The notes beneath the pieces are model-generated. The model did no database searches, was not told the DNA's origin, and was given only the letters and a program-made list of their open reading frames with translations. Of a stretch of 31,788 bases of DNA, positions 6,084 to 12,715 are shown piece by piece. The stretch is from Deltaproteobacteria bacterium. GTDB taxonomy: Bacteria > Desulfobacterota > Syntrophia > Syntrophales > UBA5619. The position numbers and the translations under genes were made by a program. The DNA is taken from NCBI GenBank assembly GCA_026388345.1, contig JAPLJY010000051.1, positions 1 to 31,788 on the forward strand, in the 5' to 3' direction. Position 1 is the stretch's first letter, and each line of letters opens with the position of its first letter.

Positions 6084-7067
6084 AAACCGAAGTTCCACCC
6101 AAATCAGAATCTCAAGTTAATGGACCAGGTTCGAGAGGTCCTTCGATATCACCACTATGCTTATCGCACGGAACAGACCTATTGTCAATGGATACTTCGT
6201 TATATCAAATACTTTGGCGGCAAATCCCATCCGCGGCTTCTCGGGGCGAAAGATGTAGAGGCCTTTCTCTCCCATCTGGCCACCGAAGGCAAGGTGACCG
6301 CTTCAACACAAAGGCAGGCGCTCAACGCTCTGGTTTTCCTCTACAAACATGTCCTGGATATTCAACTGGCCGGAGAGATCACTCCGGCGCGCGGCAAGCG
6401 CGTGGCAAGTCCACCCACCGTTATGACTCAAGCCGAGGTTCAGCGCCTTCTTGCCGCGATGGAGGGAAAGTCCGCCCTGATGGCAAAACTTCTTTACGGC
6501 AGCGGGCTGAGGCTGATGGAATGCATCCGTCTGCGCGTTCAGGATATCGATTTCGGCCAGAACCTCATTTTCGTCAGAGGAGGCAAGGGAGGAAAGGATC
6601 GTACAACCATCCTGCCTAAGAATCTGTGCGACGAGATGCTCAAGCAAATCGCAGCCGTTAAGTCTCTTCACCATCGGGAGCTCGATGAAGGTTTCGGTGA
6701 GGTCTATATCCCGGAAGGGCTGGCCAGAAAATACCCCAATGCATCAATGGAAACCGGTTGGCAGTGGGCTTTTCCCGCGAAATTACGGTCCCGCGATCCT
6801 CGTTCCGGCAAAGAAATGCGTCATCATGTTCTCGAATCCGTCTTGCAGAAAGCGGTGAAAAGGGCTGCCCGGAAAGCCGCGATCGACAAAAGGGTTGGCT
6901 GTCACACACTGCGTCATAGCTTCGCCACGCATATGTTGGAAAACGGGACCAATATCCGCGTTCTTCAGGAACTTCTCGGCCACGCGGATGTCAAAACCAC
7001 CGAGATCTACACGCACGTAATGGCCCGCGATATTCGCAGCCTGCAAAGCCCTCTCGACCGCATCTGA
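6075..7067 (+). CDS. intI: Integron integrase IntI (tyrosine recombinase)
   Basis: This 330-residue site-specific recombinase would insert and excise gene cassettes at attI and attC. The core-binding domain (about 14-100) is followed by the catalytic domain with R146 (GSGLR), H277 and R280 (CHTLRHSF), H303 (LLGHAD) and nucleophile Y312 (IYTHV), in the same numbering as I recall for IntI1. The insert ARKYPNASMETGWQWAFPA (about 217-235) is diagnostic: it is present in IntI and missing from XerC/D, and it contacts the extrahelical bases of folded attC. The ATG at 6075 with AGGGG before it is preferred to an in-frame ATG at 5952 in the repeat cluster. The gene appears intact and divergent from the cassettes. 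No LexA-type box was recognised upstream. Confidence 0.96.
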   Translation: MENKPKFHPNQNLKLMDQVREVLRYHHYAYRTEQTYCQWILRYIKYFGGKSHPRLLGAKDVEAFLSHLATEGKVTASTQRQALNALVFLYKHVLDIQLAGEITPARGKRVASPPTVMTQAEVQRLLAAMEGKSALMAKLLYGSGLRLMECIRLRVQDIDFGQNLIFVRGGKGGKDRTTILPKNLCDEMLKQIAAVKSLHHRELDEGFGEVYIPEGLARKYPNASMETGWQWAFPAKLRSRDPRSGKEMRHHVLESVLQKAVKRAARKAAIDKRVGCHTLRHSFATHMLENGTNIRVLQELLGHADVKTTEIYTHVMARDIRSLQSPLDRI

Positions 7068-7162
7068 CCGCCGATCAATGCTACACCGTAATCCCCGGTG
7101 ATGGGTGAAGGGGATATCGATCGGAACAACACGAGGATCTCTTTCAATTAAATGGTATAACG

Positions 7163-7957
7163 TTGAAGCATGTTCTTGAATTGAATCACGGGGCCCGGAT
7201 CGATTACCGGGTCAGGATCTCCCTGCGGGCGCGCAACCTCCGCCTGTCGCTCTCCCCGCGTGGCGGTCTCACGGTGGTGGCTCCCCGGGGGTACGATGTC
7301 CGCCGGATTCCGGCGATCGTGGAGAAGAAGAGAACCTGGATCGAGGCCCATCTCCGGCGGTTCGCGGATGCCTCCGAGGCCGCCGACCGAAGACCGGCCG
7401 CGGTGCTGCCGGAGACCCTTGAGCTTCCGGCCCTCGGGGAGTCGTGGTGCATCGAGTATCGTCCGACGAATACGCGGGTCGTCGGGGTGATCATCGAGCA
7501 ACCGGGGCGGATCACCGTCTACGGCGCGGTTTCCGACCACGACGCCTGCCGCGAGGCGCTGAAGCGCTGGCTGCACCTCCGGACGCGCGAGGAACTGGTT
7601 CCCTGGCTGGCCCGTCTCGCCGGGCAGAGCGGTTTCAAGTTCAACGAGGCCCTCATCCGGGGGCAGAAAACGCGCTGGGCGAGCTGTTCGTCCAAGGGGA
7701 CGATCAGCCTCAGTTTCAAGCTGCTGTTCCTGGAGCGCGATTGGGTCCGCTGCGTGCTGCTGCACGAGTTGTGTCACACGGTCCGCATGAACCACTCCCC
7801 CCGCTTCTGGGCGCTTCTGGGCGGCCTTGAACCGGAATGCCGGGCGATCCACAAGCGGATGCGCGACGGCTGGAAGCGGGTTCCGGCCTGGGTGGAGGAG
7901 CGGGGAGGGGAGAACGGACCCGGGGGTGTCTTGAAAAAAGGGAGGAACGAATGCTGA
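7163..7957 (+). CDS. YgjP-like (DUF45, M48-related) zinc metallopeptidase
   Basis: This 264-residue protein has the YgjP-like metallopeptidase layout: an N-terminal strand-rich half (RNLRLSLSPRGGLTVVAPRG), then KTRWASCSSKGTISLSFKL (about 169-187), and the zinc site HELCH (201-205) with a third ligand likely at H211 in MNHSPRFW. No signal peptide or membrane segment is visible, so it should be cytosolic. Its substrate is unknown. The only start at this position is TTG at 7163, with no strong ribosome site; a second TTG at 7181 is possible. The last 7 bases overlap the next gene, so the two are co-translated. The intergenic stretch after intI (7068-7162) shows nothing I could identify. Confidence 0.88.
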   Translation: MKHVLELNHGARIDYRVRISLRARNLRLSLSPRGGLTVVAPRGYDVRRIPAIVEKKRTWIEAHLRRFADASEAADRRPAAVLPETLELPALGESWCIEYRPTNTRVVGVIIEQPGRITVYGAVSDHDACREALKRWLHLRTREELVPWLARLAGQSGFKFNEALIRGQKTRWASCSSKGTISLSFKLLFLERDWVRCVLLHELCHTVRMNHSPRFWALLGGLEPECRAIHKRMRDGWKRVPAWVEERGGENGPGGVLKKGRNEC

Positions 7958-9090
7958 GCAAGGAAGAGATCATCGAAAAGGCGCACGAATGCGGATTCGA
8001 GGATGCGGGCGTCACCACGGCGGAGCCCTTCGACTCCCAGCGGGCGCTCCTCGAAGGGATGCGGGAGGAGTACGGCTGGGCGATCCAGTCGGGCCTGGAT
8101 CTGATCGCCGGGACCGACCCGAAGACCGTTCTCCCCGGGGCGAAGTCGATCATCGTGCTGGTGGAGGCCTATTTCCGGGAGGCCTTCCCCCCGTCGCTCG
8201 AGCGCCACTTCGGCCGCTGCTACCTCGACGACGACCGGATGATCGGGAACCGCCTGGGAAAGCGGGTCAAGGCCTTCCGATCCTTTCTTCGGGACAACGG
8301 CGTCGATTCCAAGGTTCCCTTCCATCTTCCGCACCGGCTGGCCGCGGCGCGGGCGGGTCTCGGGACGTTCGGGAAGAACTGCCTCTTCTATTCCCGGAAG
8401 GTGGCCGCCGGCGGGTCCTGGGTCCTCCCCATCGCCTTGGTCGTCGATCAGGTCTTCGCGCCGGACGAGCCGACCCTCGAGATCGGCTGCCCCGACTGGT
8501 GCCGGAACGCCTGCCTCGCGGCCTGCCCCACGGGGGCGCTGAAAGGTCCGCGGAAGCTCGATCCGCGCCGCTGCATCTCCTACCTCACCTATTTCGGCGG
8601 CGAGATGACGCCGCGGGAGTTGCGGGCGCCGATGGGGCTTTGCGTCTACGGCTGCGACCGCTGCCAGAACGTCTGCCCCCGGAACGCCCCCTGGCTTGCC
8701 CGGGAGCTTAAGGTAAACGAAAAGGCGGCGGGGATGGTTGACGATTTCCGCCTGGAAAAGCTCCTTGGGATGGACAAGGCCTGGTTTACGGAAAAGATCT
8801 GGCCGCACATGTTCTACATGTCCGATGCGGACCTCTGGCGGTGGAAGACGAACATCGCCCGGGTCATGGGGAACACCCGGGATGAGGCTTACATCCCCCA
8901 TCTGATGGAGGCCTTCCGCCGGGAGGGTGACGAGCGGGTGAAGGTGATGGCCGCCTGGGCCATCGGCCGCATCGGCGGCAAGGCGGCGAGGCAGGCCCTT
9001 ACGGCCTTCCTCCCGGAGAGCGCCGGCCTTGCCCGGGCGGAAGTGATCGCGGCGCTGGAGGAATCATCGACAGATCGGCTTCGGGCATGA
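7951..9090 (+). CDS. QueG-like iron-sulfur protein with C-terminal HEAT repeats
   Basis: This 379-residue protein resembles epoxyqueuosine reductase QueG, the cobalamin-dependent last step of queuosine synthesis. Two ferredoxin-like clusters are visible: C180, C184, C188, C192 with C208, and C231, C235, C238, C242. The AGLGTFGKN and RRCISYLTYFGGE blocks fit the family. Residues about 310-372 form HEAT-type repeats, also found in QueG. Two oddities argue for a paralogue: the first cluster is spaced C-x3-C-x3-C-x3-CP where QueG normally has C-x2-C-x2-C-x3-CP, and by eye alignment the catalytic aspartate before the AGLG motif seems replaced (VPFHLPHR). The ATG at 7951 has GGGAGG upstream and overlaps the peptidase stop. 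Confidence 0.8.
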   Translation: MLSKEEIIEKAHECGFEDAGVTTAEPFDSQRALLEGMREEYGWAIQSGLDLIAGTDPKTVLPGAKSIIVLVEAYFREAFPPSLERHFGRCYLDDDRMIGNRLGKRVKAFRSFLRDNGVDSKVPFHLPHRLAAARAGLGTFGKNCLFYSRKVAAGGSWVLPIALVVDQVFAPDEPTLEIGCPDWCRNACLAACPTGALKGPRKLDPRRCISYLTYFGGEMTPRELRAPMGLCVYGCDRCQNVCPRNAPWLARELKVNEKAAGMVDDFRLEKLLGMDKAWFTEKIWPHMFYMSDADLWRWKTNIARVMGNTRDEAYIPHLMEAFRREGDERVKVMAAWAIGRIGGKAARQALTAFLPESAGLARAEVIAALEESSTDRLRA

Positions 9091-9111
9091 GGGGGCTTGA
9101 AAAACTAATTC

Positions 9112-9140
9112 TTGACATCGGCGGCGGAAAGGTCTATACG
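9112..9140 (+). promoter_or_regulatory. Sigma-70-like promoter of the helicase unit
   Basis: TTGACA (9112-9117), a 17-base spacer and TATACG (9135-9140) make a strong consensus promoter. Transcription would start near 9147, giving a leader of about 127 bases before the small basic protein gene. An intrinsic terminator sits in that leader. Confidence 0.72.
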
Positions 9141-9178
9141 CACCATGCTTTCAGATTTGGTTTTGGCTGTCCACCCTC

Positions 9179-9213
9179 CCCAGAGCCGGCAATAAAGGCT
9201 TCTGGGTTTTTTT
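9179..9213 (+). terminator. Intrinsic terminator or attenuator in the helicase leader
   Basis: CCCAGAGCC (9179-9187) pairs with GGCTTCTGGG (9197-9206) with one bulged base, and seven T residues follow (9207-9213). It lies about 32 bases downstream of the predicted transcription start and 60 bases before the first gene. Either most transcripts end here and read-through is regulated, or a short RNA is made. No alternative antiterminator stem was obvious by eye. Confidence 0.68.
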
Positions 9214-9273
9214 GCGCCTGCAAAATAGACAGGCCTCGGGGGCGGGGTAAAGCTGGAAGAAGACAGGAGGAAT

Positions 9274-9408
9274 ATGGCAAGACAAGGCCAGGACAAGTTC
9301 ATCAAGCGGCAAAAAGAGCTCGAGCGCATCAAAAAGGCGAGCGAGAAAATGGCCAAACGGCAACAACAGAAAAAAGACGACATTACGAAGGAAATTGAAG
9401 GAAATTGA
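9274..9408 (+). CDS. Small basic protein upstream of the RNA helicase (44 aa)
   Basis: This 44-residue protein is dominated by lysine, arginine and glutamine and should form one charged helix; the sequence begins MARQGQDKFIKRQKELER. A perfect ribosome site (AGGAGG) precedes the ATG. Its TGA is followed at once by the helicase ATG with no intervening base, so translation of the two is coupled. I recall similar short lysine-rich proteins beside DEAD-box helicases in related bacteria, but their function is unknown to me. The composition suggests RNA or ribosome binding (inference). Confidence 0.78.
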   Translation: MARQGQDKFIKRQKELERIKKASEKMAKRQQQKKDDITKEIEGN

Positions 9409-10740
9409 ATGAGTTTTAAACAGTTTAATCTAAACACGCAGATCGAAAAGGGCATCGAGGCCCTGGGTTACACGGCGCCGACGCCGATCCAACTTAAAGC
9501 CATGCCTGCCGTTCTTGCGGGCAAAGACGTCATGGGGATGGCTCAGACCGGAACGGGCAAGACCGCCGCGTTTGCGCTTCCCATCCTGCAACGGCTGATG
9601 AACGGGCCGCGGAGAAGCCTCCGCGCGCTGATCGTCGCCCCGACACGGGAATTGGCGGAACAGATCCACGAGGCCATTGGTGGGCTCGGCCGGGCGACGA
9701 AACTCAAGAGCGTCACCATTTACGGCGGGGTGAACAAGAACCCGCAGATCCGGAGTCTCCGCCAGGGGATCGACATCGTGGTGGCCTGTCCGGGGCGCCT
9801 GCTCGACCTGGCGGACCAGGGCGAAATCGATTTCTCCCGTATCGAGGTTCTGGTCTTGGACGAGGCGGACCGTATGTTCGACATGGGCTTTCTGCCGGAC
9901 ATCCGGAAAATCATCAAACGGCTGCCGATCAAGCGGCAAACGCTGCTCTTCTCCGCCACCATGCCGGAAGACATCCGGAAGCTGGCCAGGGAGGTGCTGC
10001 GTGACCCCGTCACCATCAAGATCGGCACGGGGGCTCCCGTTTCCACGGTTTCCCATGCCGTCTATCCGGTGGCGCCGCACCTCAAGACGGCCCTCTTGAT
10101 GAAGCTGCTCGAGCGGACGAACACGGAATCGGTTCTGGTCTTCGCCCGCACGAAGCACCGCACGACGCGCGTGGCCGAGCAGATGCAACGGGCCGGCCTC
10201 TCGGTCGCTTCGCTGCAGGGGAACCTCTCGCAGAACCGGCGCCAGGATGCGCTGAGCGGCTTTCGTGATGGCACGTATCAGATCCTGGTCGCCACCGACA
10301 TCGCCGCCCGGGGGATCGACGTCTCCGGGATATCCCATGTGATCAACTACGATATGCCCGACACGGTCGACGCCTACACGCACCGGATCGGCCGTACCGG
10401 CCGCGCCGCGAAGACCGGGGACGCATTTACCTTCGTGACGCCGGAAGACAGGGGCTTTGTGGGGGACATCGAGTATGTCCTCGGAGAGAGAATCGAACGG
10501 CGCACGCTGGAGGATTTCGACTACAACGTGCCGGCGCCGGCGGGCGGCGGAGGATCCGACCGGCCCTCTTTCGGGCGGCAGGGAAGATCGGCGCCCGTTT
10601 CGCGATATGCCCCGGTGAAAAGGGGAGGCGATTCCCGGCAGGGAGCCCGGCAGGGAGCGGCGCGCCCTTCGGGACGCCGGAGCGGCGGAAGATCGCTGGA
10701 GGGATTCTCTCAGTATCGAAGTGCATCCAAGGCGAGATAA
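9409..10740 (+). CDS. DEAD-box ATP-dependent RNA helicase (RhlE-like)
   Basis: This 443-residue helicase unwinds RNA duplexes with ATP, usually in ribosome assembly, mRNA decay or cold adaptation. All motifs are present in order: Q motif (GYTAPTPIQ, 20-28), motif I AQTGTGKT (45-52), PTREL (79-83), DEAD (152-155), SAT (183-185), ATDIAARGID (about 295-304) and HRIGRTGR (325-332). The tail after residue 375 is a glycine, arginine and serine-rich extension of the kind that binds RNA. The overall layout is closest to RhlE. It follows the 44-residue protein directly and ends at a terminator lying inside the converging gene. Confidence 0.95.
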   Translation: MSFKQFNLNTQIEKGIEALGYTAPTPIQLKAMPAVLAGKDVMGMAQTGTGKTAAFALPILQRLMNGPRRSLRALIVAPTRELAEQIHEAIGGLGRATKLKSVTIYGGVNKNPQIRSLRQGIDIVVACPGRLLDLADQGEIDFSRIEVLVLDEADRMFDMGFLPDIRKIIKRLPIKRQTLLFSATMPEDIRKLAREVLRDPVTIKIGTGAPVSTVSHAVYPVAPHLKTALLMKLLERTNTESVLVFARTKHRTTRVAEQMQRAGLSVASLQGNLSQNRRQDALSGFRDGTYQILVATDIAARGIDVSGISHVINYDMPDTVDAYTHRIGRTGRAAKTGDAFTFVTPEDRGFVGDIEYVLGERIERRTLEDFDYNVPAPAGGGGSDRPSFGRQGRSAPVSRYAPVKRGGDSRQGARQGAARPSGRRSGGRSLEGFSQYRSASKAR

Positions 10741-10755
10741 AACGTCTCTGCTGAT

Positions 10756-11265
10756 TTACTTAAGCAGGATCTCGTACAATTTGGGCCTGGCCGTGGTGAG
10801 GATCACCCGGCCGCCGAAACCCGCCGCCTTCTTCAGGGCGGCGGTTTTGTTTTTTACCTGGATCTTCGGATCGCCGATCTCCCCGATGCGGTAGACGATC
10901 CGGGAAAACGGCCGGGAGAGCCCCCGGGCGTCGAACGCCCCGCCGGTGTGGTACAGATCGTCTACATCGCGAGCGGAGACGCGCGGCGGGGGCGAACCGT
11001 CCGGGTCGGAGAAGGTGACCCGGTCCTGGACCAGAAAGCCGCCCCGGGCAAAGAAGCCTTCCGTGACGTTGAGACCGAACTGGGAATTACGCCAGGTGAG
11101 GGTGACCGGTTCCCCGTCCGACACGACAACAGAGAGGATCTTCTCCCCCCGGCTTTCCTCCGTCAGATCGATCCGCGTGTAGCCCGAAGGGGTGACCTGC
11201 GACAGAAGCCCAAGGCCAAGGAGCGAGAGCGATATCAGGGTGATGAGCGTTATTTTGCGGCGCAT
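10756..11265 (-). CDS. Membrane-anchored or exported hypothetical protein
   Basis: This protein of about 169 residues begins with a hydrophobic segment (ITLITLISLSLLGLGLL) that should be a signal anchor or signal peptide. The rest is soluble and contains RVSARDVDDLYHTGG and GLSRPFSRIVYRIGEIGDP stretches. I do not recognise a family with confidence. Its position after a TAXI-type TRAP transporter recalls the DUF1850 proteins that accompany such transporters, but the sequence did not convince me. The ATG at 11265 puts the hydrophobic segment at the N-terminus; an ATG at 11295 is possible and no strong ribosome site decides. The dispersed repeat lies just upstream. Confidence 0.6.
   Translation of the reverse strand: MRRKITLITLISLSLLGLGLLSQVTPSGYTRIDLTEESRGEKILSVVVSDGEPVTLTWRNSQFGLNVTEGFFARGGFLVQDRVTFSDPDGSPPPRVSARDVDDLYHTGGAFDARGLSRPFSRIVYRIGEIGDPKIQVKNKTAALKKAAGFGGRVILTTARPKLYEILLK
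10821..10855 (+). terminator. Intrinsic terminator of the helicase operon
   Basis: CCGCCGCC (10821-10828) pairs with GGCGGCGG (10837-10844) around an 8-base loop and is followed by TTTTGTTTTTT. It stands 80 bases after the helicase stop and within codons of the converging gene, so the same DNA codes for protein on the minus strand and stops transcription on the plus strand. Confidence 0.82.
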
Positions 11266-11288
11266 TTGATGCTTCCAGCAGTCTGAAA

Positions 11289-11508
11289 CGCCCATCTGCT
11301 GCGTTTTCCTTATCCTTCGCCGTTCAACGTATTCTGGGGACATGTGGGGACACCTTGCCGCAAGGTGTCCCCACATGTCCAACGTGCGGTAAAGTACGCC
11401 TCACGGCTCAGGATTGGTTCCGCTTCGCTCCACGATTCTGCGATTTCGGGGGCCTTGCATCTGGACATCCCGTATCCTGTACGGGACAAGCTTTTGAACG
11501 GCCTGCAT
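11289..11508 (+). repeat. Dispersed repeat, copy 1 (interrupted)
   Basis: Blocks shared with 30424-30535 occur in the same order and orientation: CGCCCATCTGCT, CGCCGTTCAACGTA, AAGTACGCCTC, a block reading GGGGGCCTTGCATCTGGACA, and TTTTGAAC-GCCTG. This copy is longer because of a palindrome (11338-11380) and about 26 extra bases before the GGGGGCC block. A hairpin, GAACGGCCTGCAT against ATGCAGAAGGCCGTTC (11496-11537), follows. It resembles a non-coding repetitive element of the REP/MITE kind. With the hairpins it fills the 336-base gap 11266-11601; I see no gene there. Confidence 0.7.
11338..11380. repeat. Long palindrome inside repeat copy 1
   Basis: Two perfect 20-base arms (11338-11357 and 11361-11380) are separated by CCG. 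The arms contain the GTGGGGACA motif, typical of REP-like elements. The second repeat copy lacks it, so it looks like an insertion at the apex of the older repeat. Confidence 0.8.
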
Positions 11509-11552
11509 AGACTTTTTCAACATGCAGAAGGCCGTTCACCCTCAACAGCAAT

Positions 11553-11574
11553 CCCCCCGCCCCGCGGCGGGGGG
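11553..11574 (-). terminator. GC-rich hairpin after the TAXI binding-protein gene
   Basis: CCCCCCGCC (11553-11561) pairs with GGCGGGGGG (11566-11574) around a 4-base loop, 27 bases after the stop of the TAXI gene on the minus strand. Only a short T-poor run (ATTGCTG) follows, so it may act as a 3' stabiliser or a weak terminator of the TRAP operon. Confidence 0.5.
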
Positions 11575-11601
11575 CTTACCTGCCTGGATTTTGCGGACGG
11601 T

Positions 11602-12594
11602 CTATTTCAGAGCGCCCTTCTCCTTGAAGAATTTCTCCGCGCCGGGGTGCAGGTACTTGAGTGCTTCAGAGGTGACCTGCCCGACGGCCGTGGCCGGCGT
11701 CATCGTTGTGGCCCCCTTCCAGACCGCCGCGAGCTCGGCCTTGTTGTCGAAGATTGCCTTCAGGATCTGGTAGAGCCGCTCCGCCGGGAAGGTGTCCATC
11801 GCCTGGAGGACGGCCGTGATGCCGAGCGCCTCGATGTTGGCATCCACGCCGTTGTAACAGCCCTTCGGGAAAACCGTCTTGTGGAAGACACCGGGATTGC
11901 CCTTCATGATCCTGTCCGCCGCCTCTCCGCCGACCGGCAGCAGCACCATCTTTGTGCCGGGGGTGGAGGCCATGTCGATGATGGCGCCGGTCGGGATCGC
12001 GCCGCTCCAGAAGAACGCGTCGATCTTGCCGTCCTTGAGCGCCGCGACGGACTCGCTGGCCCCGAGTTTCTCCTTCTTGATATCCTTGTTCCAGTCGATG
12101 CCGAGCGCCTTGAATGTGAAGTCGGCCTGCTCTTCCGTGCCGCTGTTCGGGGCGCCGACGGAGACGCGCTTCCCCTTGAGCTGCATCACGTTCGTGATGC
12201 CGGTGCCGCTCGTGGTCACGATATGGAGCGGCTGCTCATAGAATCCCATGACCATGCGGATCTTGTGTTTTCCTGTAAGGCCGGGAACCTTGCCGTCGTT
12301 CGCCCAGCCGACATGATAGTCATAGGCGAAGGCCAGGCCCGCTTTTCCGGCGCCCAGGAGCTTCATGTTGTCGATCGCGGCCGTTGTCGCTTCGGAACTC
12401 GCCTCGGTATTGGGGACGTACTTGCCGATGATACCGCCGATCGCGCCGCCGAGCGGATACCAGACCCCGCCGGTGCCGCCGGTGACGATGCTGAAGGAGT
12501 ACTTGGACTGGGCATTCGCCCCCACCGCAATGAAGAGCGATACGGCAAGGACGAGCACCAGACATGCAACCGTTTTGAATCCCCGAATTTTCAT
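11602..12594 (-). CDS. TRAP transporter solute-binding protein, TAXI family
   Basis: This 330-residue periplasmic protein captures the substrate for a TRAP transporter. A signal peptide (about residues 1-28, cleavage near ANA-QS) is followed by the TAXI signature SIVTGGTGGVWYPLGGAIGGII. Further typical blocks are EATTAAIDNMKLL, LKGKRVSVGAPNSGTE (residues about 138-153) and the IDAFFWSGAIPTGAI segment. TAXI proteins use sodium-coupled TRAP systems; glutamate or other carboxylates are known or proposed ligands, and the substrate here is unknown. The ATG at 12594 has GGGAGGTGG before it. It lies 121 bases after the fused permease gene on the same strand. Confidence 0.92.
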   Translation of the reverse strand: MKIRGFKTVACLVLVLAVSLFIAVGANAQSKYSFSIVTGGTGGVWYPLGGAIGGIIGKYVPNTEASSEATTAAIDNMKLLGAGKAGLAFAYDYHVGWANDGKVPGLTGKHKIRMVMGFYEQPLHIVTTSGTGITNVMQLKGKRVSVGAPNSGTEEQADFTFKALGIDWNKDIKKEKLGASESVAALKDGKIDAFFWSGAIPTGAIIDMASTPGTKMVLLPVGGEAADRIMKGNPGVFHKTVFPKGCYNGVDANIEALGITAVLQAMDTFPAERLYQILKAIFDNKAELAAVWKGATTMTPATAVGQVTSEALKYLHPGAEKFFKEKGALK

Positions 12595-12715
12595 GATCCA
12601 CCTCCCATAAATTTGTGAAGTAAAGATGCCGTAAAGCGAAGGACCCTGCAAATTCAACCCCGACCGCTGCGTAGACCTTGAAACGGTACGGATCTTAAAA
12701 CCTTTCCATTTGCAT

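Noticed and set aside
9145..9195. A 16-codon leader peptide frame overlapping the attenuator stem
   Set aside because: Its ATG coincides with the predicted transcription start and has no ribosome site; codon content shows no regulatory run.
10756..11265. Calling this gene DUF1850
   Set aside because: Position beside a TAXI transporter is suggestive, but I could not match conserved residues of that family by eye.
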